Below the pieces are notes generated by a model. The model was not told the DNA's origin and ran no database searches. It worked only from the letters and a program-made list of their open reading frames with translations. From assembly GCA_964467785.1 (NCBI GenBank), contig CAYXVB010000148.1, forward strand, positions 1-8,915: DNA of 8,915 nt, in the 5' to 3' direction. Both the position numbers and the translations under genes were made by a program. Numbering within the stretch: position 1 is the stretch's first letter; every line of letters starts with the position of its first letter. The DNA comes from CAYXVB01 sp964467785 (GTDB lineage Bacteria; Bdellovibrionota; UBA1018). This document shows positions 1 to 6,031 of the stretch, piece by piece.

Positions 1-746
1 ATCCCTGTCTCGATCAGGGACCCTTGCGGGTGTCGCTCGGTCAAGTCAGCGAATCGCGGCTGGGTGTGGCCCATTTCGTATACCAAACTGGCTAAAACCG
101 AGTCCGAAAGCCGATACTCCGCCCCGGGAGCGAAATGCAGCTCCCAGTGGTCCCCATTGCCATCTCCATCATGACCGTAGAAATTCCGCTGAACAAACGT
201 AGTCAATGCCAGAGTCCATGGCGTGCCGGCCATCTCATAGGTCATGTGTTGTTCAGAGGCGACGGAGGTAAAGAGGCCGCTTCTGGTCGATTGCCTGGAA
301 ACGGGAAGGCCGAAGCGAAAATCCGCTTCCATATTTAAGTTACCCGCGGACAAGAGCTTCCCATGACTCATGCGCAGATAGGGATCCTTCAGTTCAAAGA
401 CTTGACTGCTCACCGAAACCGGGCGCATATTCCATCGAGTCACGATACCCAAGCTCACATCGGGGGTGACCCTGTACCCAGCCAGAATATCATTTTCGAG
501 AACTATCAATCCGGTATTGTCGCCCGTCTCGTCATTGAAGTTTTTAGAAGAAAACGGGGACGTAACAGATGGGCCTACTAAGACATTAGAATACTCAAGA
601 ATAAGTGAAGTCGCTCCTTCGGATTCCAGAGCCGCACTCTGGCTTCGGCCTGCGGCTTCGTACGACGTTTCAGAGGATGCCCAGGTCGAACCCATCTGAA
701 GGGACGCAAATAGTAATACCCAGTGATACCGTCCTGCGATTGCCAT
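1..746 (-). CDS. Exported probable outer-membrane beta-barrel protein (3' end off-window)
   Basis: An uninterrupted frame of 248 codons runs from an ATG at 746 to the left edge, so the C-terminus is missing. The start is supported by a purine-rich Shine-Dalgarno (GGGGGAAG, 751-758) four to eleven bases upstream and by a promoter just beyond it. The N-terminus looks like a Sec signal peptide: Arg6, a hydrophobic stretch at residues 9-22, and likely cleavage after TWA (residue 23). The rest has no further membrane helix. It shows alternating polar/hydrophobic segments rich in Tyr, Trp and Phe (for example around 85-105, 139-150, 177-190 and 201-225), as in outer-membrane beta barrels. A DGDGNGD loop flanked by His (residues 192-200) could bind a divalent cation. 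It is divergent from a metal-export ATPase. I do not recognise the family, and a role in metal handling is inferred from position only. Confidence 0.72.
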   Translation of the reverse strand, partial: MAIAGRYHWVLLFASLQMGSTWASSETSYEAAGRSQSAALESEGATSLILEYSNVLVGPSVTSPFSSKNFNDETGDNTGLIVLENDILAGYRVTPDVSLGIVTRWNMRPVSVSSQVFELKDPYLRMSHGKLLSAGNLNMEADFRFGLPVSRQSTRSGLFTSVASEQHMTYEMAGTPWTLALTTFVQRNFYGHDGDGNGDHWELHFAPGAEYRLSDSVLASLVYEMGHTQPRFADLTERHPQGSLIETG

Positions 747-750
747 CTAT

Positions 751-758
751 CTTCCCCC
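751..758 (-). promoter_or_regulatory. Ribosome binding site of the exported barrel-like protein
   Basis: On the minus strand GGGGGAAG lies four bases before the ATG at 746, with the G-run about seven bases from the start. It supports this start for a gene whose stop lies outside the window. Confidence 0.5.
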
Positions 759-779
759 AAAGGTGAAAAAAACGTCACT

Positions 780-808
780 TTCATAGCAATCGGACCAATA
801 TTTTTCAA
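780..808 (-). promoter_or_regulatory. Sigma70-like promoter for the leftward exported-protein gene
   Basis: On the minus strand a -35 box TTGAAA (803-808, five of six consensus bases) and a -10 box TATGAA (780-785, four of six) are separated by exactly 17 bases. Transcription would begin near 773, giving an untranslated leader of about 27 bases that contains the ribosome binding site. The -35 box touches the furthest upstream ATG of the divergent ATPase gene, so the two genes probably share a compact control region. No matching plus-strand promoter with good boxes was found. Confidence 0.5.
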
Positions 809-2982
809 TGATATTAGATACTATGAGACCGATGGAAGCACCACTTCAAGAGACCGTGTTTGAGGTAACTGGGATGGACTGCGAAGACGAAGTCAACGCG
901 GTCAAGACAGTGTTATCGGCGCTGCCGGAGGTGAAAAGGATCGATCCCGACTTACTCAATGCACGGATCCGGGTGACTCACGATCCCGCCCTCCTGCCTC
1001 AGGAATTGGTTCGACGGATCGAATCGACAGGACTCGAAATCTGTGACGCCGCCAGCAAGGAAAAGAGCGGTCGTAGTCTTTCAAAGAGGGCCATACTGCT
1101 TACCTTTTCGGGGCTATGTCTTGCGACGGGGCTCATTTTGGATGGGCCTTTTAATAGTCCCGAGCTATTGATTCGTGTTTTCTATCTTCTCGCCATCGCC
1201 TCAGGTTGGACTTTGATCGCTCCAAAAACTCTACGGGCTGCGAAAACATTCACCTTGGACATGAATTCCCTGATGTCCGTTGCAACGCTTGGAGCCATGG
1301 CAATTGGCGAGTTCGCCGAGGGTGCGGCTGTCGTCTTCCTCTTTGGAGTTGCCGAATGGCTAGAGAGCTTCAGCATCGAACGCGCCAGGCGCTCAATTCA
1401 ATCTCTTCTCAGGCTAGTCCCGGAAACAGCACTTCTCAAAAATGAAAGGGACGAGTTCACGGACGTTCCAGTCTCCGAGGTCCCCGTCGGCGGACTGATC
1501 CGGGTCAAATCAGGCGCGAGAATCCCCCTCGATGGCTGTATCCTTCGAGGCCGTTCCAGCGTCAACCAGGCTCCGATCACCGGCGAATCCCTGCCGGTCG
1601 AGAAACAAGAAGGCGATCGAGTCCTCGCAGGTTCGATCAACGGGGAAGGGTCACTCGAGATCACAGTCACCCAGGGCTCCCGCGACACCAAGATTGCTCA
1701 AATCATCCGCCTGATCGAAGAAGCGCAGAGTCGTAAAGCCCCTACCCAGCGGTTCGTCGACGTCTTTGCGCGATATTACACTCCGTTGGTTTTTGCGCTT
1801 TCCATCGGACTTCTTTTGATTCCTCCTCTTTTCTTTGGCGGAAACTGGCAAGTTTGGATCTATCGTGCCCTCGTTCTCCTCGTCATTGCCTGCCCCTGCG
1901 CCCTGGTCATTTCGACGCCCGTGTCTGTGGTGTCAGGATTGACCGCCATGGCCAAACGAGGCGTCCTCATCAAAGGCGGCGCCGGATTGGAAGCCATCGG
2001 CAAACTCAAGGCGCTCGCGGTCGACAAGACCGGCACGATCACTGAAGGTGTGCCTAAAATTGCTCAGATCTTCTCGGTCAATGGCACGAAACCCGACGAT
2101 CTACTGGCGATTGCGGCATCAATCGATACCCATTCAACCCATCCCCTTGCCCGCGCTGTCGTTGCTGAGGCTGAACACAGGGGAATTCAGATCCCTCCCA
2201 GCACGGATTACCGGTCGATCAACGGGCGCGGGGCCGAAGCGATCCTCCATGACCATGTCTTTTTCGTGGGCAACCACCGCTTCGCTCATGACTATGCGCT
2301 TTGCACCGAAGAGTTTTACCGAAAGCTCGAAGCCATCGAGGACCAGGCTCAAAGCGTGATTGTAGTCGGGCATCGGCCTCACCCCGGATGCCCCGGTGAG
2401 GTCATCGGCGTTCTCGGCTTGGGCGATGCAGTCCGATCAGAGGCCGCTGACGCGGTACAGGCGCTCCATCGCGCCGGAATCGAAAGCGTCGTGATGCTGA
2501 GCGGAGACAACCAACGCACGGTCGATGCCATTTCCCGTCAGGTTGGAATTGACGAAGCCTACGGCGATTTGCTCCCCGAAGACAAAGTCCTCCGAATCAA
2601 GGAGCTTCGTGACCGGTACGTCCATGTCGGAATGATCGGAGACGGAGTCAATGACGCCCCCGCCATGGCAACGGCTTCACTTGGCATCGCCATGGGAGCG
2701 TCCGGAACCGACACAGCCATCGAGACCTCGGACGTGACGCTGATGCAAGATCGTCTGACCGGCATCGCCGATGCGATCCTCATGGGCAAGAGGACCCTTC
2801 GGACAATCTGGCTCAACACCGGATTTGCCCTGGGCACCAAGCTCCTGTTTCTCGTGCTTTCAGTTCTGGGCTACACAAGCCTCTGGCTTGCGATCACCGC
2901 TGATACCGGCGCAACGCTTCTCGTGATCGCCAATGCCCTACGCTTGCTCAAGCAGCCACACCGTTGCAATGAGTGTGGGTGA
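808..2982 (+). CDS. zntA: P1B-2 type heavy-metal-exporting ATPase (Zn/Cd/Pb, ZntA/CadA-like)
   Basis: A 724-aa cytoplasm-to-periplasm metal pump of full family length (E. coli ZntA is about 730 aa). Residues 16-80 form a small metal-binding domain with GMDC at 22-25, but the usual second Cys is Glu28. About eight membrane helices follow. Motifs in order are TGES 258-261 (actuator), CPC 362-364 in helix 6, phosphorylated Asp406 in DKTGT, HP 445-446 in the nucleotide domain and GDGVND 611-616. Lys678 in helix 7 and Asp699 (ADTGAT) in helix 8 match the lysine and metal-ligand aspartate of Zn2+/Cd2+/Pb2+ ATPases, with identical spacing to ZntA, so specificity for divalent soft metals is likely. 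The tail ends with a CNEC pair (720-723). A His/Cys-bearing loop at 522-528 is unusual. Starts at 808, 823 or 832 are all in frame and none has a strong ribosome binding site, so the exact N-terminus is uncertain. The gene converges on the RND operon. Confidence 0.95.
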   Translation: MILDTMRPMEAPLQETVFEVTGMDCEDEVNAVKTVLSALPEVKRIDPDLLNARIRVTHDPALLPQELVRRIESTGLEICDAASKEKSGRSLSKRAILLTFSGLCLATGLILDGPFNSPELLIRVFYLLAIASGWTLIAPKTLRAAKTFTLDMNSLMSVATLGAMAIGEFAEGAAVVFLFGVAEWLESFSIERARRSIQSLLRLVPETALLKNERDEFTDVPVSEVPVGGLIRVKSGARIPLDGCILRGRSSVNQAPITGESLPVEKQEGDRVLAGSINGEGSLEITVTQGSRDTKIAQIIRLIEEAQSRKAPTQRFVDVFARYYTPLVFALSIGLLLIPPLFFGGNWQVWIYRALVLLVIACPCALVISTPVSVVSGLTAMAKRGVLIKGGAGLEAIGKLKALAVDKTGTITEGVPKIAQIFSVNGTKPDDLLAIAASIDTHSTHPLARAVVAEAEHRGIQIPPSTDYRSINGRGAEAILHDHVFFVGNHRFAHDYALCTEEFYRKLEAIEDQAQSVIVVGHRPHPGCPGEVIGVLGLGDAVRSEAADAVQALHRAGIESVVMLSGDNQRTVDAISRQVGIDEAYGDLLPEDKVLRIKELRDRYVHVGMIGDGVNDAPAMATASLGIAMGASGTDTAIETSDVTLMQDRLTGIADAILMGKRTLRTIWLNTGFALGTKLLFLVLSVLGYTSLWLAITADTGATLLVIANALRLLKQPHRCNECG

Positions 2983-3008
2983 TTGAACGGAAACTGAGGT
3001 CAGGCGCG

Positions 3009-3368
3009 TCACCGAGCCGGAAACTCAACTGTCATGAATTTCAGATTTCCCGGCTCACTCAAGGTCGTCGCGCTCACATCAGCCTTGCCATTGTAGGTCC
3101 AGCGCTTGTACACAATGCACCATTTATCATTCGGAGCCGTCAATGTCGTATAATACGACTCATCGTGCTTCAGAGTGACCAAGAGGGGCTTGATCTTATC
3201 CTTGTGGACGGCGGTCCCGCAAGCTTCCAAGGCACCGTTTCCAGACACGTTTGACAGCGAATCGATCGTAACACGAATGGGTTCATCCGCTGCAAACGCA
3301 TTACCAGACACTGAGAGTATCGAAATAGCGAAGGCAAAACTCGAAAAGCTCATTTTCTTCATCATCAT
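3009..3368 (-). CDS. Small secreted protein of unknown family, last gene of the efflux operon
   Basis: 119 aa when started at 3368. That ATG is preferred because AAGGAA (3375-3380) lies six bases upstream and the protein then begins with a classic signal peptide: Lys4-Lys5, a hydrophobic core at 7-20, and likely cleavage after AFA (residue 26). A longer start at 3392 (127 aa) overlaps the stop of the preceding gene as ATGA but has no well-placed ribosome binding site. The mature part is about 93 residues, predicted mostly beta from its alternating pattern, with two cysteines (Cys50, Cys84) that could form one disulfide in the periplasm. I do not recognise the family. Its place at the end of a CzcA/TolC-type operon suggests a periplasmic accessory role, possibly metal binding or sensing, but no metal-binding motif is evident. 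It ends 26 bases from the convergent ATPase stop. Confidence 0.75.
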   Translation of the reverse strand: MMMKKMSFSSFAFAISILSVSGNAFAADEPIRVTIDSLSNVSGNGALEACGTAVHKDKIKPLLVTLKHDESYYTTLTAPNDKWCIVYKRWTYNGKADVSATTLSEPGNLKFMTVEFPAR

Positions 3369-3374
3369 TTTCCG

Positions 3375-3380
3375 TTCCTT
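3375..3380 (-). promoter_or_regulatory. Ribosome binding site deciding the start of the small secreted protein
   Basis: AAGGAA on the minus strand sits six bases before the ATG at 3368 and nine before the next ATG at 3365. It favours the 119-aa product over the overlapping upstream ATG at 3392. Confidence 0.6.
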
Positions 3381-3388
3381 TGAAAGAC

Positions 3389-3892
3389 TCATGGAGAGCC
3401 AGGATTACCTTCCTGGCAAGCGGGAGTCGAATCGAACCGCGCCTTTTGGTCCGCCGAGAGGACTTCCCGAATCGCCTGGACCATCTCCGGGTACGCGCGC
3501 ACTTCTTCCGCGCACAGAAAGAATCTGTTACGGGTACAACCGGTCACAATCGCTTGCCATTCGGCTTTCGGCATCAACACTTTACCACAAGCCAAGGCGA
3601 GATCCGCCTTGGCGATTTCTTGGTTGAAGCGGGATGCTATCGTCGGATCCCCTTTGACCGTAAGCGCCAGCTCATTAATCTCCCTAAAATATGCCTTGAA
3701 TGCCTGATGCTGTTCCTGCCGATAAGGCACCGAGGCACCTTGCCGCTGGGCTTCAACGCGAAGCGTGTCAATTTTAGCCTGCCACTCACCTAGATTTTTA
3801 GTGGCCGGGTCACACCCGAGCAAGAATAATCCAGCAACTGCGCCAAACAATACTTTGCGAGCTGACAACTCGTTCGAATTCACGCAGTTCAT
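3389..3892 (-). CDS. Cys-rich lipoprotein of unknown family, linked to the outer-membrane efflux factor
   Basis: 167 aa. A hydrophobic segment at 14-26 after Arg12-Lys13 ends in the lipobox LLGC, so Cys27 is the probable lipidated N-terminus and the protein is membrane-anchored in the periplasm. Residue +2 is Asp28, which in enterobacteria keeps lipoproteins in the inner membrane; whether that rule holds here is unknown. The mature chain looks helical and charged, with four cysteines (102, 119, 127, 159) that could make two disulfides or a metal site. The start is supported by AGGTGG (3900-3905) seven bases upstream. Its ATG overlaps the stop of the outer-membrane factor gene as ATGA (3889-3892), and its own TGA overlaps a possible downstream ATG in the same way, indicating translational coupling. 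I do not recognise the family; an accessory role in efflux is inferred from the operon. Confidence 0.8.
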   Translation of the reverse strand: MNCVNSNELSARKVLFGAVAGLFLLGCDPATKNLGEWQAKIDTLRVEAQRQGASVPYRQEQHQAFKAYFREINELALTVKGDPTIASRFNQEIAKADLALACGKVLMPKAEWQAIVTGCTRNRFFLCAEEVRAYPEMVQAIREVLSADQKARFDSTPACQEGNPGSP

Positions 3893-5193
3893 GGCGTCCC
3901 CACCTTTCCATCGCGATTCTGCTTCTTAAGCTCTTCGATCGACACAGGCTGCTTGCCATAGTCACCGTGAAAGATCAGACGCGCCAGCTTGTCCTCGTTC
4001 GCGAGAAAGCGGAACTTGATCGCGAAGAACGATGTGTCCGCTTGAATATGGTTACGAGAAGCCTCGACCAGGTCCAAAACATTGACATTCTGGCCCATCA
4101 CCAGTCGATCATAAAGCTGCTGGGTGGTCGCCACTGAAAGATCCACACGCTTCTTCAGATTGGCATACGACTCAAGATCGAGATTGTACTGATTAACCAG
4201 GAGTCTCAGATGGCGCGTCACCGTTTCCTCGACGCCCTTCCGCTGAGTCTTCAAGATCTCTTTTTGCGCGCTTGCGATCCGCATCGATGCCGGCATCCCG
4301 AAGCCCAAACCGTCTTGAATGGGAATTGAGTCGAAAATGCCGCCAGCAACGCCTCGACTCATCGTCGAAGTACCCAAGAACGAATAGATGATCTCCTTGC
4401 GGACCGTGTCCGATGCGGCAATGAAATAATCGAATTGGCGGATCTCCGGAGAGGAATCCAATGCCCTGAACAGGAAATCCTCGTAGTTTAGGGGCTTCAG
4501 GGATTCAAACACGGGCATCTGAATCGCTGACGGCTGCACGGTCGTAGCCGAGTTCATTCCCATCATATAGGCCAGAAGGCTTGTTTCTTCGCCGATCAGG
4601 ACTTCGAGTTGCCGGATATCCTCTTGGAGGGCCAGCATCCGAATTTCGATGTCCCTGGAAGAACCTTGAGGAGCTCCACCGAGCATCTCGCGGTTCTCCA
4701 CGATGAGCTTCAAATCCTGAAGTTCGGCTTCACTCTGCTTGACGTGTTCAAAAAGCGACTGGTCCAGCAAAAGATGAACGTACAAGGCTTTCGCTGTCAT
4801 CACCTCATTCGCCCAGAGAGCCCGATAGCCTTCCATCTCGGCCTTATAGACGATCTTGGATGCTTCGAGCCTGAACCAGTTCGCAGGCACTAGAAACGGG
4901 GCGATGTCTTGCACCGTGCCCAGAACACCCCCGAGGGCCGCATCAGCGGCGACACCGGAAATCCGCCACAAGTTCAGCTTTGGAAGTAGGTTCATCCTTG
5001 CGAATTGGATGCTTTCGCGAGCTTGGTAAACTCTCAGTGCGTTGCCGTAAACGTTGAAATTATCGTGACTGACCTTTTCGACCACATCCTGCAATGTGAT
5101 CGTGACAGGGCGTGGCTCCGCGGCTATCGCGGAGAGATTCGCCACGGACAATAACGACGTCAGAACGATGCAGAGCGTGAAGTTCTTATTCAT
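3889..5193 (-). CDS. TolC/CzcC-family outer-membrane efflux factor
   Basis: 434 aa from the ATG at 5193. This start is preferred because AGGTGA lies five bases upstream and the protein opens with MNKN and a hydrophobic signal peptide, likely cut after AIAA near residue 25. A GTG at 5202 would add three residues and overlap the previous stop as GTGA. The protein has the outer-membrane efflux layout: two related, mostly helical halves. These include an ARxNLLPKLNL segment near residue 70, long charged helices at about 140-210, and a second-half helical hairpin at about 335-410 with the family-like pattern LYDRLVMGQNVNVLDLVEA. Such proteins form trimeric outer-membrane channels with long periplasmic helical tunnels that dock to RND pumps through an adaptor. 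It is encoded downstream of a CzcA-like pump and is probably the channel for it. The middle (about 270-300, rich in Gly, Ser and Ile) is less typical. Family confidence is high; the particular subfamily is not certain. Confidence 0.85.
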   Translation of the reverse strand: MNKNFTLCIVLTSLLSVANLSAIAAEPRPVTITLQDVVEKVSHDNFNVYGNALRVYQARESIQFARMNLLPKLNLWRISGVAADAALGGVLGTVQDIAPFLVPANWFRLEASKIVYKAEMEGYRALWANEVMTAKALYVHLLLDQSLFEHVKQSEAELQDLKLIVENREMLGGAPQGSSRDIEIRMLALQEDIRQLEVLIGEETSLLAYMMGMNSATTVQPSAIQMPVFESLKPLNYEDFLFRALDSSPEIRQFDYFIAASDTVRKEIIYSFLGTSTMSRGVAGGIFDSIPIQDGLGFGMPASMRIASAQKEILKTQRKGVEETVTRHLRLLVNQYNLDLESYANLKKRVDLSVATTQQLYDRLVMGQNVNVLDLVEASRNHIQADTSFFAIKFRFLANEDKLARLIFHGDYGKQPVSIEELKKQNRDGKVGTP

Positions 5194-5198
5194 GACTC

Positions 5199-5204
5199 TC
5201 ACCT
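5199..5204 (-). promoter_or_regulatory. Ribosome binding site of the outer-membrane factor, overlapping the previous stop
   Basis: AGGTGA on the minus strand is five bases from the ATG at 5193. The same bases contain the TGA stop of the upstream lipoprotein gene, so termination and re-initiation take place at one spot. Confidence 0.5.
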
Positions 5205-5900
5205 CTCGACGATCCGATGAACCGTTAAGGAGTAGACCGAAGCGTTCGTAGAAGGGTACACCTCGCCCCGGATCTCGGAGACTTCCACGATTTTCCCATC
5301 GCGAATTCCTGCGGCAGTCTTTCGACTCAACTCCTTGTCCCGCAGAGACTGTGCCTCCGGGTCTGTGCCAGATTGCTTTGCTTCACCATCGCCGATGGTG
5401 AGCTTATACAGGTTCGGACAGCTCGAGGACACGATAGAGATCTCGCCATGGAAAATATCAGGGCGGATATTCTCCACTGTGCAACCCACGGCGCTCAACG
5501 GGTTCGCCGGATTCCACTGGATAACCTGGGCCGAGAAGTCCAAGTTGTTCAAGTCAGCGGTAATTTCCTCGAGCTGGCGCGTGCGCTCATAGGTGACGGG
5601 CACAAAGCTCGGAACTAGGGTAATGCGCACTTTGAACTCGCCCCGTTCCGTGGTCAATCCGCCTTCATAGATACCCTTGACTGCCTGATAAAACTGGTGC
5701 CGGCCGGCCAAGTCCGCTTCCATAAGACGCGCTTTCGCGGCCAGATTGGCGTTTGCAGCGCGAGTCTCGACATCGGATTGCGCCTGACCTTCGATTCTGG
5801 CCTTTTCCTCAAGCCTTTCGACACCCTGCATGCAACCTGTCGCAACCATTGCCACCAAGAAAAGCGGCGTCGAGCGCAAAATTGAGAACTTCGTACCCAT
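5199..5900 (-). CDS. Lipoprotein of unknown family between the RND pump and the outer-membrane factor
   Basis: 233 aa when started at the ATG at 5900. This start gives a normal lipoprotein signal: Lys4 and Arg9, a hydrophobic core at 11-20, lipobox VATGC and lipidated Cys23. An in-frame ATG at 5981 would add 27 residues of hydrophilic leader before the signal and is less likely, though neither start has a strong ribosome binding site. After the anchor comes a charged, Ala-rich, probably coiled-coil helix (about 27-66). A domain with beta character follows (about 85-165, including Cys140 and Cys161, a possible disulfide), then a second mixed region to the end. No known domain was recognised. 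Its location between the pump and channel genes, and its TGA overlapping the next gene's GTG, argue that it acts with the efflux complex in the periplasm, for example in docking or assembly. That role is inferred. Confidence 0.8.
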   Translation of the reverse strand: MGTKFSILRSTPLFLVAMVATGCMQGVERLEEKARIEGQAQSDVETRAANANLAAKARLMEADLAGRHQFYQAVKGIYEGGLTTERGEFKVRITLVPSFVPVTYERTRQLEEITADLNNLDFSAQVIQWNPANPLSAVGCTVENIRPDIFHGEISIVSSSCPNLYKLTIGDGEAKQSGTDPEAQSLRDKELSRKTAAGIRDGKIVEVSEIRGEVYPSTNASVYSLTVHRIVER

Positions 5901-6031
5901 AACGGACCCCCATTCGTGCCGTACAGCACTTGATTGGCGATAATCCGTCATCGCTCTATTTCGAAATTCGTCGAACGGCATTTATTCCATTACACCGTGC
6001 GACGCACTACTTCAATATGATCTATGTAGCC
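5901..6031. other. 131-base spacer between the RND pump and the first lipoprotein gene
   Basis: This is the only sizeable gap inside the operon. It shrinks to 50 bases if the upstream ATG at 5981 is used. It holds a short GTGCG/CGCAC inverted repeat with a one-base centre (5997-6007) and a weak TTGAAG box on the minus strand without a matching -10 box. No convincing promoter, riboswitch or terminator was seen. Confidence 0.4.

Noticed and set aside
747..807. Search for a MerR- or ArsR-type operator in the divergent intergenic region
   Set aside because: No long inverted repeat or 19-20 base spacer promoter typical of MerR-family control could be seen.
578..808. Minus-strand open frame of 76 codons at the divergent region
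   Set aside because: It runs through the promoter and start of the better-supported exported protein in another frame, and its product is Arg/Pro-rich without recognisable features.
3014..3056. Inverted repeat GAGCCGG / CCGGCTC near the convergent gene ends, considered as a bidirectional terminator
   Set aside because: Arms of only seven bases with a loop of about 29, inside the 3' coding end of the secreted protein gene, and no T-run follows on either strand.
3175..3793. Two overlapping plus-strand open frames (150 and 137 codons) opposite the small secreted protein and Cys-rich lipoprotein genes
   Set aside because: The minus strand has signal peptides, a lipobox, ribosome binding sites and operon spacing; the plus-strand products lack any such feature.
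5997..6007. Short perfect inverted repeat GTGCG-A-CGCAC in the operon spacer, considered as an operator
   Set aside because: Five-base arms with a one-base centre are expected by chance, and no promoter is positioned around it.
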